From contig JADJAL010000059.1 in assembly GCA_016704305.1 (NCBI GenBank), positions 1 to 64,000 of the forward strand: DNA of 64,000 nt, in the 5' to 3' direction. The translations under genes were made by a program, and so were the position numbers. Under the pieces are notes generated by a model that worked only from the letters and a program-made list of their open reading frames with translations, ran no database searches and had not been told where the DNA came from. This DNA comes from Haliea sp. Lineage in GTDB: Bacteria > Pseudomonadota > Gammaproteobacteria > Pseudomonadales > Halieaceae. Of this stretch, positions 11,740 through 21,242 are shown piece by piece (the first letter of the stretch is position 1; each line of letters starts with the position of its first letter).

Positions 11740-12849
11740 ATGTCGGGGAACACGAGCCAGTCAGCGCTGCAGCTACAGCGCCTCAAGGGACATCGCCTGG
11801 GTCCCTACGCGAGCCACAATCCGGTCAGCGCGACGCGGATCTGGCAGTGGTGCTCCGCAATGGGCGATCACAACCCGAGCTATCGCCCGGTCCGCAGCAG
11901 ATCGCGCCGCCGGCAATGATGCAGATGTGGACGATGCGCGATTTCAATGACCAGTATGCGCCGGGTTCTGGAACCAGAAAATTGCCGCGCCGTACCAGGT
12001 ATTTGAAGATATGCGGGCACTCGGTTACCCGGCCAACGTCGCCGTCAGTTGCGACATCCGGTTCCACCGTTACCTGCGCGTCGGGGGAGCGCGCGAAACA
12101 CTTTACTACCGTGGTGAATATCAGCGAGCGCAAATCGACGCGCCTCGGCACCGGCTACTTTGTCACCGAGCGTGTGGAATATCTCACCGCTGACGAGAAT
12201 GTATTCGCAGAGGCGCTGATCACGTATTTCCAGTATCAACCCCCAGTGGAGACTGCCGCAGTGGATACCCAGTGGAGACGCCGATCGGCGCGGCGGCTGA
12301 AGAGACCGCGCCCGCGGCGGCGATGGATGCAAGAAATCCAACACCGCACCGGACACGGCCGCGGGGTCGCCTGCCGGCACGCACAAGGAGGCGGAAGATA
12401 ACCTCGGCAACCCGACTTCAGCGATCTCTCGATCCCGCACGGCTGCGCGTGGGCGACGCTTTGCCGGTGCTGCGCATCCCATCACCCATAAACTCTGCAT
12501 CGTCGGCGGGGCGCTGGCCACGCAGGATTTTATTCCGTGCACCATAACCTGCCGGCCGCGCAGGAGCCGCCGGGATGGTGGATATCTTTATGAATATACT
12601 CACCACCAGCGGCCTGTCCGCGCTACCTGAACAAACTGGGCGGGGCTAATAGCCGTTTGCAGGCGCTGAAATTCAATTTGCTGGCGCCGGGTACCGATGA
12701 CGTTATGCTGATGGCCGGCGCGGTGACCGCGATTGAACCCAGGGCCGACACACACGCCACCGTGCAGGTGGCATTCAGCGGCCGCAATCGACTGGGCTAT
12801 CACACCACGGGCGATGCCGCTGGCCTTGCCCACCATAGCAGCAACATGA
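11740..12849 (+). pseudogene. Two-domain MaoC-like (FAS1-type) hydratase, frameshifted
   Basis: The N-terminal part is readable from ATG 11740 (MSGNTSQSALQ) through HNPVSATRIWQWCSAMGDHN and FHRYLRVGERAKHFTTVVNI to LGTGYFVTERVEYLTADENV at about 12230, the pattern of MaoC_dehydrat_N. A low-complexity Ala/Pro/Arg linker covers 12240-12400. The C-terminal half has the hot-dog hydratase pattern: VGDALPVLRIPITHK near 12449-12495, a degraded DFIPVHHNLPAA (12530-12560) and MVDIFMNILTTSGLSARYLNKLGG (12574-12650), ending in TGA 12847-12849. Such proteins hydrate or dehydrate acyl-CoA thioesters. Flanking SDRs fit a shared acyl-CoA degradation role (inference). Confidence 0.65.
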
Positions 12850-12866
12850 CAACAACTCGGCAGAGG

Positions 12867-13679
12867 ATGGATATGAACAGAGCACGGTTTTGCAGGCGGT
12901 CGCCATTGTCACGGGCGGCAGCATGGGGATTAGCGGGAGCACTGTTTTGCAGCTCGTTGCGGAAGGTGCGCACGTCGTCAGCTGCGCGCGGCGCAAGCAA
13001 AACTGGACAGGCTGGAAGCGGCTGGGGTTTGCCGGGCAGCTTTACCGGCCATGAACGCTGGACGTCGGCGATACAAACGCTTTTGCCGCGCTGATCAATG
13101 ACGCGGCGAAGGAGCACGGTCGCCTTGATGTGCTCGTGAACAACGCGCCTTCTGTTATCGGGGGCATAGTCGTCGGACAGACTCTGCAGAAGTGGCGTGC
13201 CAATTTTGGCACCGGCGTCGACAGTGTTTTTATCGGCGTGCAGGCCGCGCTGCGTATCATGATTCCCCAGCGCAGCGGCTCGATTATCAACATCTCGTCG
13301 GTGAGCAGCCTGCGCGCGGGCATCGCCTCCGGCGCCTACGGCGCGGCCAAGGCCGCACTCAACCAGTTCAGCCAGTGCGCGGCGATGGAAGCGGCGCCGC
13401 ACAACGTGCGTATCAATGTCGTCGCACCGGGCGCCGTGGATACCCCGGGACTGAACGCCGCAACGCTGAAATGCCGCGGGTGAAAAAATCGTACCGACGC
13501 GATTCCGATGCTGCGCGCGGCGACACCGGAGGAGGTCGCGCGGGCGATTGCTTCCTGGCCTCAGACGACGCTGCGTTCATCACCAGCGTGATACTGCCGG
13601 TGGATGGGGCAAGACATCGCAGCTATATGTGCCCGCGTTCGACATCACCAACCTGGATAATCGCTCCGCAGATCGCTAG
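12867..13679 (+). pseudogene. Short-chain dehydrogenase/reductase, frameshifted
   Basis: Second SDR of the cluster, beginning at ATG 12867 or 12873, 17-23 bases behind the MaoC-type gene. AIVTGGSMGISG near 12905-12945 is the Rossmann glycine motif. The central part is clean: VLVNNAPSVIGG (13130-13166), GSIINISSVSSLRAGIASG and AYGAAKAALNQF (13276-13371, catalytic Ser, Tyr and Lys), then RINVVAPGAVDTPG (13411-13452). The C-terminus needs two frame corrections, reads IPMLRAATPEEVARAIAFLA then QLYVPAFDITNLDNRSADR, and stops at TAG 13677-13679. The clean stretch of about 350 bases shows the error density is uneven. Confidence 0.75.
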
Positions 13680-13742
13680 CGCTGCAAGCACTCGGCTGGC
13701 AGCGCCCCGGCCGCCGGGAGCGCAACACCCATCGGACGGATA

Positions 13743-14768
13743 ATGTGTTCGACCACATACCGTTTGTGCGACCTATCCTTTCCGCGACAACACGCGTATC
13801 TAAAATAACCTGAACAACCCGAACCTCGCTCGACGCTATCCCCTACGCGCCCTCGCGGCAGGCGCCTTCGCTAACTGTCGAATCCTGTGTCCGAGGTGGC
13901 GCCAAGCAGGTGCCCGCGCATCCTGATGTACGCGACAGGGCCCGAGATGCTGGAGGAGGTGCAGCGGATGTGTACCCACCCAACCAGCAGGCGCATCACG
14001 GCCGACCGTCCGGACCTGGCTGCCGTTCCTCGCGAATCCGTCGGCGCTCGCGAGCACGCAGGAGCGCCGCTGGGGCGCGCCTTTCACGACGCCATGAACG
14101 TGGAGGGCGGGTGCCGGGTTACATGCCTTGGCCGGGCTTATTTACAGAGACGGATTTTTCGACAGTTACGAGATGCCCGACGACGCGCGTTAGCGCGATC
14201 AGGCGATCAGTGGCTGCACGACCTGGCTTTCATATCCTCACCGGGTACGGGACGGATCTGGCGGGCGAGGGTTTGCAGATCTACTTCGAGCTTGGCTACC
14301 GGCAGTCGATCCCTTTCCGGCTTGCCGCGCTCACGCCCCAGGGGCTTGGTCCGCTACTCTTCCTGCGTCCCCACGTAGGCCAGCGGCGCTGGCGCGCGCT
14401 TCTTCGCGAGGCGCATGCGCGCGGGGCCGCGGCGCGACAGTCCGTGCCGCCGATCTACGTGTACTGGGAGGAATTGCTTCCTCGCCCACTGGCGCAGGTG
14501 CGCGAGGAACTCGGCATCGTTCCGTTCGAGGAGGACACTTCCGACTGGCTGGCCAAGAGTTGGCTCGGTCGTCGCGCCGCGACCGGTTTCGGGGCATACG
14601 CGCGCGAGGCCAAAAAGGCGCAGCTCGCGCGTCGCATCGTGGACGCTGGCGTGGACTTCCGCAAACTGATGCGCGCTACTCCGGAGTGCGCTGCGTCACT
14701 ACGCCGACTGGTGGCCGATGGCGCCGACGACGTTGCGATTCGTGCCGCCGCCGCGCCGTCTCCGATGA
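13743..14768 (+). pseudogene. Coq4-like protein, frameshifted in its N-terminal half
   Basis: Identified by the Coq4 metal motif H-D-x-x-H-(x11)-E. After removing one indel near 14225, the reading is HDL, then HILTGYGTDLAGEGLQ, and from there one frame stays open. Supporting pieces are MYATGPEMLEEVQRM (13926-13970) and YVYWEELLPRPLAQVREELG (14457-14516), both usual for the family. Coq4 proteins take part in ubiquinone assembly, but bacterial homologues occur in diverse contexts and their role is largely open. The start near 13743 is uncertain. A stop TGA 14766-14768 overlapping the next ATG is expected but lies one frame away from the open ORF, so one more indel is implied between 14700 and 14765. 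Confidence 0.5.
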
Positions 14769-15216
14769 CACTGATAACCCCGCAAGAGAAGGACGCTTTT
14801 TTCGCGACGTGGAAGCCGTTGCCAAAAAGGCGATCTGGTGCGCGCTTGCCACGGTGACCGCCAACCATGAAGCGCGCGTGAGAATGGTGCACCCCACCTG
14901 GGAGGGCGATATTCTCTGGATCGCAACGGGCCCGCAAACCGCCAAGGCGCGCGAGATCCAGAATAACGGCGCTGTGGATATCCAGTTCCAGGTCGCACCC
15001 GATGACTTTGTCCACCTGCTGGTGCGCGGCAAGGCAAGCGTGTTGCAGGACCAGGACACGAAGAGCCGCATCTGGGATGTCATGGACTACGACCTGGCGC
15101 AATTCTGGCCGAATGGCCCGACCAGTGATGACTTCTGTGTCATACGGGTGGAGCCGTTGCGCGTCGAGTTGTCCTACATGTTTGGCACCATGAACCAGCG
15201 TGTATGGAAGGCATAA
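14765..15216 (+). CDS. Pyridoxamine 5'-phosphate oxidase-like flavin protein (one frameshift)
   Basis: Small split-barrel FMN- or F420-binding family protein of about 150 residues. The N-terminus MTLITPQEKDAFF is in one frame and RDVEAVAKKAIWCALATVTA in the next. A T run at 14798-14803 is one base short, which explains the break. The rest is intact: VRMVHPTWEGDILWIATGPQ, a VDIQFQVAPDDFVHLLVRG barrel strand region, then DYDLAQFWP and the C-terminal YMFGTMNQRVWKA. The reaction is unknown; relatives oxidise or reduce small substrates or bind flavin and heme. The start overlaps the expected Coq4-like stop (ATGA). This is the last gene of the error-rich zone. Confidence 0.7.
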
Positions 15217-15241
15217 GCACCGGGCTGTAGTTGGCCGGTGC
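15217..15241. terminator. Hairpin between convergent genes
   Basis: GCACCGG (15217-15223) pairs with CCGGTGC (15235-15241) just behind the 15216 stop and before the convergent membrane gene. There is no T tract, so it is a weak terminator candidate. Confidence 0.4.
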
Positions 15242-15264
15242 CAGGCGGGACAACCGGGTACGTA

Positions 15265-15651
15265 TCAATCGAGCGGCATACCCCGCCGGTCCATCAAGCG
15301 GGTCACGCCGCGCAGCATGCGGTACAGCACCCACAAACCCACGATCACCACGATCACCCAGGCCAGCGGAATGCCGATGACGGTAAGCACCAGCACCGCG
15401 CCAAGCAGCAACCACAACAAGGCGAACCAGAAGGTGCGAATCTGCCAGCGGAAGTGTGATTCCAGATACGTGCCACGCACCGCATCCCGCCTTGCATAAT
15501 TGAGAAACACCGCCAGTATCGACGGCCAGCCACTGAGAAACGCCGTCACGATAAACGCGGTGGTCATCACGCCAGTGATCGCGCTGAACAGGTGCAAGCC
15601 GTAGATAAGGTAGGTCAGGTTAACCATGTTGTCACTGGGCGATTGTTGCAT
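15265..15651 (-). CDS. Small membrane protein, DUF4870-like
   Basis: 128-residue integral membrane protein starting MQQSPSDNMVNLTYLIYGLH. Three hydrophobic segments are visible: LFSAITGVMTTAFIVTAFL, then after RRDAVRGTYLESHFRWQIRT a long segment FWFALLWLLLGAVLVLTVIG, then LAWVIVVIVGLWVLYRMLRG. The central charged loop with ESHFRWQIRTFW is the hallmark of small DUF4870-type membrane proteins. An upstream in-frame ATG at 15726 exists, but the shorter start gives the normal family length. The role is unknown. It is divergent from the hydrolase at 15803. Confidence 0.65.
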   Translation of the reverse strand: MQQSPSDNMVNLTYLIYGLHLFSAITGVMTTAFIVTAFLSGWPSILAVFLNYARRDAVRGTYLESHFRWQIRTFWFALLWLLLGAVLVLTVIGIPLAWVIVVIVGLWVLYRMLRGVTRLMDRRGMPLD

Positions 15652-15802
15652 TGCATGATCCTCTATGGTCGGAGCACGGTGGGGCGCATGCGCCAGATTG
15701 TACGTCGGATGCGAAAGGCGCTTCAATCAAGGCCTGAACTTTCACCGGTTCACTGCTTGCAGTAAGCTGCCGTCAACTGCACACGGTGGGAGGCGAACGG
15801 TC

Positions 15803-16606
15803 ATGCTTGGACAACGGGGCACGGCGCACGTCAACGGTACACAGCTCTACTATGAGACCGCAGGCAGTGGCGATGCGCTGGTGCTCATTCATGGCCACAC
15901 GCTCGATGTCCGCATGTGGGATGACCAGTTTGCAACCTTTGCCGCGCACTATCACGTCATCCGCTATGACATGCGCGGGTATGGCAGGTCGGCCCTGCCA
16001 GGCGATGCGCTTTTTTCTCCCGCCGACGACCTCGCTGCGTTGTTGTCATACCTGGGCATTGCACACGCACATGTACTGGGCCTCTCGCGCGGCGGCGTCG
16101 TCGCGATTGACTTTGCACTGATGTATCCGCAGGTCAGCGATACGTTGATATTGGCAGACACGGCGCTGCGCGAGTTTGCCTTCAAGGCATTTGGCGAATT
16201 CACCGAGGCTGTGAAATCCCTGGCGGCAAGTGCGGGCATCGACGCGGCGCGCCAGCGCTGGCAGCAGGGCGCACTGTTTGCGCCGGCGCTGGAGCAGCCG
16301 CGCGTGGCGGCTCGGCTCGCGCAAATGGTGGGAGATTATTCCGGCTGGCATTGGCTGCACCAGGAACCGTTGCGAGTGTTGCAGCCGCCACCCACCGAGC
16401 AGCTTGCAACGCTTGATATGCCGACGCTGGTGATCGTTGGCGAGCGCGACCTGCCAGATTTCCAGGCGATTGCCGATCTCGTACATCAGCGCGTTCCCCA
16501 TGCAACCAAGGCCGTGATACCAGGAGTTGGGCATATGTCCAACATGGAAGATCCTGCGCGCTTCAATGAGCGGGTGCTGGAGTTCCTTGCGGACCACAGT
16601 AACTAG
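15803..16606 (+). CDS. Alpha/beta hydrolase
   Basis: 267-residue cytoplasmic alpha/beta-fold hydrolase. ATG 15803 is chosen because GGGAGGC lies nine bases upstream. Motifs: the oxyanion HG in LVLIHGHTLD, a DMRGYGRS strand, the nucleophile elbow GLSRGG, an acid residue in VIVGERDLPDF, and the catalytic His in IPGVGHMSNMEDP. The pattern resembles 3-oxoadipate enol-lactonase and other small esterases; the substrate cannot be assigned. The last 44 bases overlap the convergent DUF1254 gene, so the two 3' ends share sequence on opposite strands. Confidence 0.85.
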   Translation: MLGQRGTAHVNGTQLYYETAGSGDALVLIHGHTLDVRMWDDQFATFAAHYHVIRYDMRGYGRSALPGDALFSPADDLAALLSYLGIAHAHVLGLSRGGVVAIDFALMYPQVSDTLILADTALREFAFKAFGEFTEAVKSLAASAGIDAARQRWQQGALFAPALEQPRVAARLAQMVGDYSGWHWLHQEPLRVLQPPPTEQLATLDMPTLVIVGERDLPDFQAIADLVHQRVPHATKAVIPGVGHMSNMEDPARFNERVLEFLADHSN

Positions 16607-17105
16607 CATCCAGCGCCGCCTGCTGCTGCGTGCGATCGCCGATCGCCGAGGCGCGCAACAGCATGATGCCGCGATCGGTGGGTGACTGGATCACCTCGCC
16701 CTGGTAGTTGGCGGGATCGTCATCCGCGCTGATCAGCGTCACCTTCGCGACGCTGCCCACGCGCTTGCTATCCGCGCGCTGGTTGGTGATGCCGGCGAAA
16801 TTGTCGGTGTTCATCTGGTAGAACTGCATGGACCAGTAGCGTTCAGGGATCGGCGCTTCGATGACGATGGGACCGTCTTCAAGGTTGTACAGGCAGCTTG
16901 CGTACAACAGGTCCGGGCTGGGACGCACGACGCTGCGCGCGGTTTCATCGGGCACGGGGCGCACCACCAGCTGGTTATAGCCCCCTTGCTTCGCACCCCC
17001 GAAATAGACCCCTTCCATGATCAGGTTGGGTGCCACCATGGCGAGCAGGTATTGCCCCGCCCACGCAACGACCAGAATCGCCAGCAGCCATTTCAGCAGT
17101 TTCAT
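16563..17105 (-). CDS. DUF1254-domain membrane-anchored protein
   Basis: 180 residues. An N-terminal signal or anchor (MKLLKWLLAILVVAWAGQYL) is followed by a short DUF1254 domain. The signature stretch is SPDLLYASCLYNLEDGPIVI, then PIPERYWSMQFYQMNTDNFA. It is located in the periplasm or envelope. The start ATG overlaps the stop of the DUF1214 gene by four bases, so the two are translationally coupled. In many proteobacteria DUF1254 and DUF1214 are halves of one protein of about 450 residues; here they are separate genes. The function of the family is unknown. Confidence 0.8.
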   Translation of the reverse strand: MKLLKWLLAILVVAWAGQYLLAMVAPNLIMEGVYFGGAKQGGYNQLVVRPVPDETARSVVRPSPDLLYASCLYNLEDGPIVIEAPIPERYWSMQFYQMNTDNFAGITNQRADSKRVGSVAKVTLISADDDPANYQGEVIQSPTDRGIMLLRASAIGDRTQQQAALDASYCGPQGTPAPAH

Positions 17106-17716
17106 TCGCAGGCCTCCAGCGTGACGGTGGGTAGCGGCGCGCTCTGCGGCGCATCCAGGTAGGCATCGCCAGGCGTGTACAGGCGCATCAACAGGTCAAA
17201 ATCGTAATCGCCAAGTTTGCGCCAGGGGGGCGCGCCGGACGGGCCGACTGGCAGCCAGTTGCCGGGCTGTTCGCGCGCTGCCACGGTGATCACCCAGCTG
17301 CCATCGCCGCGCCGGATCACGTTCTCGTTATTGAAGGAGTAGCGCTTTTCCGCATTGGGAATAAGGTAGTTGTCCCAGCCATAGGCGGTGATGCTCCACC
17401 AGTTGGCATCGTAGTCGCGCCCCTCGATGCGGTAGCGACACTCCAGCCGCAGCGGCTCACCGTCGACCGCTGCCAAACGATAGTACATGGAGTTTTCGCG
17501 CGTCGACGCGAGCAGGGCGCTGAACGCCACCGTGGTTTTCAGCAACGGGTCGGCATCGGCGGCGCCAGCGCTGACAGTGGTGATCCAATCGCCGTTGTGT
17601 ACGCTCATTTCCTCAACACCGACATTGATATTGCGCGCCAGCAGCATCGCGGCCAGCAGTATCGCTGCCAGGGTTGCGGCACACAGTTTCAAAATACTTT
17701 TCAGCACTACGTTCAC
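17102..17716 (-). CDS. DUF1214-domain envelope protein
   Basis: 204 residues with an N-terminal hydrophobic segment (ILKLCAATLAAILLAAMLLA), so exported or membrane-anchored. The DUF1214 pattern is clear: CRYRIEGRDYDANWWSITAY, DNYLIPNAEKRYSFNNENV, then SWVITVAA and GNWLPVG. It overlaps the DUF1254 gene by four bases (ATGA) and comes first in the operon. The two domains normally sit in one chain, usually with DUF1254 first; here the order in the operon is DUF1214 then DUF1254. The role is unknown. Confidence 0.8.
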   Translation of the reverse strand: MNVVLKSILKLCAATLAAILLAAMLLARNINVGVEEMSVHNGDWITTVSAGAADADPLLKTTVAFSALLASTRENSMYYRLAAVDGEPLRLECRYRIEGRDYDANWWSITAYGWDNYLIPNAEKRYSFNNENVIRRGDGSWVITVAAREQPGNWLPVGPSGAPPWRKLGDYDFDLLMRLYTPGDAYLDAPQSAPLPTVTLEACE

Positions 17717-17805
17717 CTGGGTCGTAACAGGACGGGTTGCAGGAGTATATCCACACTCGCGATTTATCGCATCGGCGATCCCGCCGGGACAGGTCGAAGC
17801 CGCCT

Positions 17806-18210
17806 CTAGATGCGATTGCGCAGCTCGACCGTATTGCCCTCGGGGTCCTGCAGGTAGACGGAATTGCCGAACCCCTGTGCGCCGTATCGCTGCTCGAAAG
17901 GCCCCGCTGCAATGCCGTGTGACGCCAGGTAGCGGAGGATGTCCTCTTCCGGCAGCGCTTTAATCTGCAGGCAGAAATGGTCCATGTTGTTTGCGCCGTG
18001 CGTGGGCGGTCCACCGCCGATGCGCCCCAGTACGCTGTCTACCGCTACCAGGTCGATGAGCGCGGTGCCGGCGCGCAATTGCACCAGGCCAAAGTCCGGC
18101 GGCAACTCGCGTTCAATCGTGCAGCCGAGCACGGTGCAGTAAAAGTGCTGCATGTCCGCCATGTGTGTGGTTCGAAGCACAATGTGGTCCAGCCCGTGAA
18201 TCTCAATCAT
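17806..18210 (-). CDS. VOC-family (glyoxalase/dioxygenase superfamily) protein
   Basis: 134-residue single-module vicinal oxygen chelate protein. It opens with IHGLDHIVLRTTHMADMQHF (metal His in LDHIVL), then FYCTVLGCTIERE. The second half has NNMDHFCLQI (second metal His) and ends DPEGNTVELRN, with the Glu metal ligand. Intact ligands suggest an active metalloenzyme such as a lyase, isomerase or fosfomycin-type transferase. The reaction cannot be told from sequence. It stands alone, 89 bases upstream of the DUF1214 gene start on the same strand. Confidence 0.85.
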   Translation of the reverse strand: MIEIHGLDHIVLRTTHMADMQHFYCTVLGCTIERELPPDFGLVQLRAGTALIDLVAVDSVLGRIGGGPPTHGANNMDHFCLQIKALPEEDILRYLASHGIAAGPFEQRYGAQGFGNSVYLQDPEGNTVELRNRI

Positions 18211-18477
18211 CGGTGCGACTCCGGCTATTGCGAATTACAGGTGAAATAATAGCCCCGCTTTGCTCGACTCGCGAGCGCCGCCTCCCCCCGCCTCGACTGC
18301 CCATGTACGAGTGATTCGCGTATTGGCATTGCGTTCCTGCGCAGCCATAATGAAATCGATGGCCTTGCGGCCGAAAGCGCTGCAATTTGATCTGCAGGCG
18401 AAACTGCAAAGTGTTCGGTTGGTGAATAGCAGGGACCGATAACAATAATACAAGCACGCTGTTTAAAAGGAGTTGTA

Positions 18478-20424
18478 ATGCACAAGTACTGGTGCCGTAG
18501 TCTTTGTATTTTGCTTTTGCCAATCACCATAACGGTAAACGCATCGAATGCCCTCCCCGCAGAAGCCTTCAGCCAATTGCCAAGAGCCGAAAATATCGAA
18601 ATCTCTCCAGACGGAAAGTACATTGCCTATTTTATGCACCTGGACGATTTTACCGTGCTAGCCGTGATGGATCTGGAAAAACGAGAATCCCATGGGCTTG
18701 TCAAATCCGATAACGAAAAATTCAAGTTCAACTGGCTGAGGTGGGTGAATCCTGAAAAATTAATTTTCAGCATCTGTTTTCCAGACCGGGGTCTGGGCAT
18801 CGAAACAGACGAAACACGCTTGATGTCCATTGGGCCGACGGATACGGAGCCCAAAATACTATTCAAGCCAGCCCGAAGTTACGGCATGTCCTACAAACAT
18901 GTATCGCAATTCCAGGACACTGTCATCAGCATGTTGCCCGGGGACGATGACAATATCCTCATGGGTTTTGATACGGACAATCCAACCTACCCCAGCGTTT
19001 ACAGCGTCAGTGTAACCACCGGGAAAAAGTCGATAGTTCGGCGTTCCAAATTTCCCATTCGTGACTGGATTGCCGACCGCCAGGGCCGGGCTCGCGCGGG
19101 TGTCGGCTATGATGCGGATGATGGCGTTCGCTCCATTTGGGTCCACGACCTGGAAACCGATGCCTGGAATAAATTATGGGAATACAAATACTTCAGCCAA
19201 CCCGACATCAGTCCATTGGGCTTCAGTATCGACCCCAACGTACTCTACATAAGTGCAGAACATAACGGCCGCCAATCGGTTTTTACTATCGACACTCGTC
19301 AGTCCGCGCCCGAGATGAACCTGGTAGCACACGATCCGGACTACGATATCGAAGGTGGTTTGATCTACTCGCCCAGGACGAATGATGCTGTTGGCGTGAG
19401 CCATGGAGAAGCCGAAAACTCGGTCATATACTGGAACGAGGAGTACCAGGCTTTTCAGCGAACCATCGACAACGCGCTCCTGCACCAGCAACAGCTTTGT
19501 CAGTTTCAGTAGCGATGAGCGCCAATACATTGTCTATGCAAGCAGTAGTACCCGGCCCGGTGTCTATTACTATGGCAACAAGGACAAGAGTACGCTCGCG
19601 CCTATTGTCCATCAGTATCCCAAACTCGTGAACGAAGTTCTTCCCGGCGCAAAAAAAGTAAGCTATCGCGCCAGGGATGGGCTCGAAATCGAAGCCTACC
19701 TGACGCTGCCAAAGCACGTTGTTGATAAGCCAGTCCCCGCCATCATCTTTCCCCACGGCGGGCCGATGGTCCGGGAGTATGGAGGGTTTGATTACTGGAC
19801 GCAGTTTTTCGTGCATCGCGGCTATGCCGTTCTACAGCCTAATTTTCGTGGGTCCTCTGGTTACGGTCACGAATTTCAAATGCATGCGGTTGGGCAATAC
19901 GGCATGGCGATGCAGGATGATCTTGCTGACGCAACGCACTGGCTGATAGAACACGGTATCGCCGACCCGGATCGCATCTGCATAGTGGGTGCGAGTTCAG
20001 GGGTTACGCCGCGCAACTCGCCGCTGCAAAGACCCCGGATCTCTACCAGTGTGCGATCAGTTTTGCGGGTGTCTCTGATCTTCTCGCACAGCGGAACAAA
20101 GCAAAAAACTACGTCAACAAAGAGGTCGCGTTCGACCAGTACGGTAGAGACAGCAAACAACTTCAGGCCTATTCGCCCATCAATCTGGTGGACAAGATAA
20201 CGATACCGCTGCTGATAGTGCACGGCGATGCTGATCGGGTAGTTGACGTGGAGCAGAGCCGGGCAATGGTTGAGGCACTCGAGGATCACGACAAAGCGTT
20301 CGAGTACATAGAACTGGAGAACGGCACGCACTATCTCGAGAAGCAACAGCACCGCACAGCCTTGTTCAAGGCCATGGACACGTTTCTGGCACAACACCTT
20401 GGCGCTGAAAAAGTCCTGAAGTGA
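18478..20424 (+). CDS. S9 family prolyl oligopeptidase-like serine peptidase (two frameshifts)
   Basis: Secreted peptidase of about 648 residues, split over three frames. ATG 18478 follows AAAGGAG. The signal peptide ends near ITITVNASNA. A beta-propeller region covers residues of about 25-370. The hydrolase domain has PHGGPMVREYGGFDYWTQFF (oxyanion region), YAVLQPNFRGSSGYG, the nucleophile elbow IVGASSGG and a C-terminal LLIVHGDADRVV (Asp) with NGTHYL (His). Frame break 1 lies at about 19475-19490. Break 2 lies at 20002-20006, where one G is missing from a G run (GGG GTT should read GGG GGT). Both look like homopolymer or indel errors in an otherwise conserved gene, so a working enzyme is likely. 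Confidence 0.85.
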
Positions 20425-20534
20425 ATGCCGCTATCGCTCCGCTGCATGCTCGGGCTTGCGATGATGGATAGTTTGTGGCCAGAGGTATGTGTTAGTCTTT
20501 GTAAGACAATGTAGTACAGCAGAGGAGCTATACC

Positions 20535-20750
20535 ATGGGCACCCTGACCATCCGTATCGACGAAAAGTTGGAGGCCGACCTGGAACGCGTAGCCCAGGCG
20601 CGGCATCAGAGCAAGAGCGAGGTAGCGCGGCAGATGCTGCGGGGCAGTCTGGTGCGGGAGACTCTTCGCCAGATTCATGACACCCTGGGGCCGCAGGCGC
20701 GGGCGGTGGGCTGGTTGACGGAGGATGATATTCAGCGGGATGTATCTTGA
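20535..20750 (+). CDS. Ribbon-helix-helix antitoxin
   Basis: 71-residue CopG/RHH-type DNA-binding antitoxin. The short beta strand LTIRIDEKLEADLERVA is followed by two helices and the family pattern SKSEVARQMLRG. The C-terminal part TLGPQARAVGWLTEDDIQRD would bind the toxin. ATG 20535 follows GAGGAGC at 20522-20528. Its TGA overlaps the TTG start of the PIN gene, the usual antitoxin-toxin order and coupling. It should repress its own promoter. Confidence 0.85.
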   Translation: MGTLTIRIDEKLEADLERVAQARHQSKSEVARQMLRGSLVRETLRQIHDTLGPQARAVGWLTEDDIQRDVS

Positions 20751-21135
20751 AGGTTTTTCTCGACACAAATGTCTGGCTGTCCGCTATCGTGTTCCCCGGC
20801 CTGTGTGCCGAGCTCCTGGCGGCGTTAATGGAGACTAGCCACGAACTGTTGAGCAGCGGCCTTGTGAGGCGGAAACCCATGAGGTGCTGCGTCGCAAGTT
20901 CCCCTACCACGAGGAGGCGCTGGCACTTTTTGATGTGCTTTGGATGGAGGCCACGTGCCTCCCCGATGTGGATGCACCCACGGACGATGCTGACGCGCGA
21001 CTGGTGTTGGCCGCTACCCAGGGCGGCGCAGATCTGTTCGTGACGGGTGACCAGCGCGTGCTGGCCTGGGGTGCCCAGGGTGAAATGCGCATGTTGTCCC
21101 CGCGCGAGGCTTGGGATGTGCTTGTCACGCCTTGA
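20747..21135 (+). CDS. PIN-domain ribonuclease toxin (one frameshift)
   Basis: VapC-like RNase toxin of about 128 residues. It starts at TTG 20747 (MKVFLDTNVWLSAIVFPG; first acidic ligand in LDTN), overlapping the antitoxin stop. The N-terminal frame ends in a wrong reading at about 20870. The second half continues in the next frame with HEVLRRKFPYHEEAL, the acidic pair DDADARLVLAATQGGA and FVTGDQRVL. A single missing base near 20868-20875 (CGGAAA, probably one G short) restores the chain. Either a sequencing indel or a real inactivating mutation; a lone antitoxin beside a dead toxin is also stable. Confidence 0.8.
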
Positions 21136-21242
21136 TTGCGAATAGGGGGTAACCGGATATTCTGTATTCATCTTTCCGAACGGGCTAGTGTCGAAGACTC
21201 TGCATGAGTCTGACGGCCGCGTGGCCAGAAGTAATCCTACAT

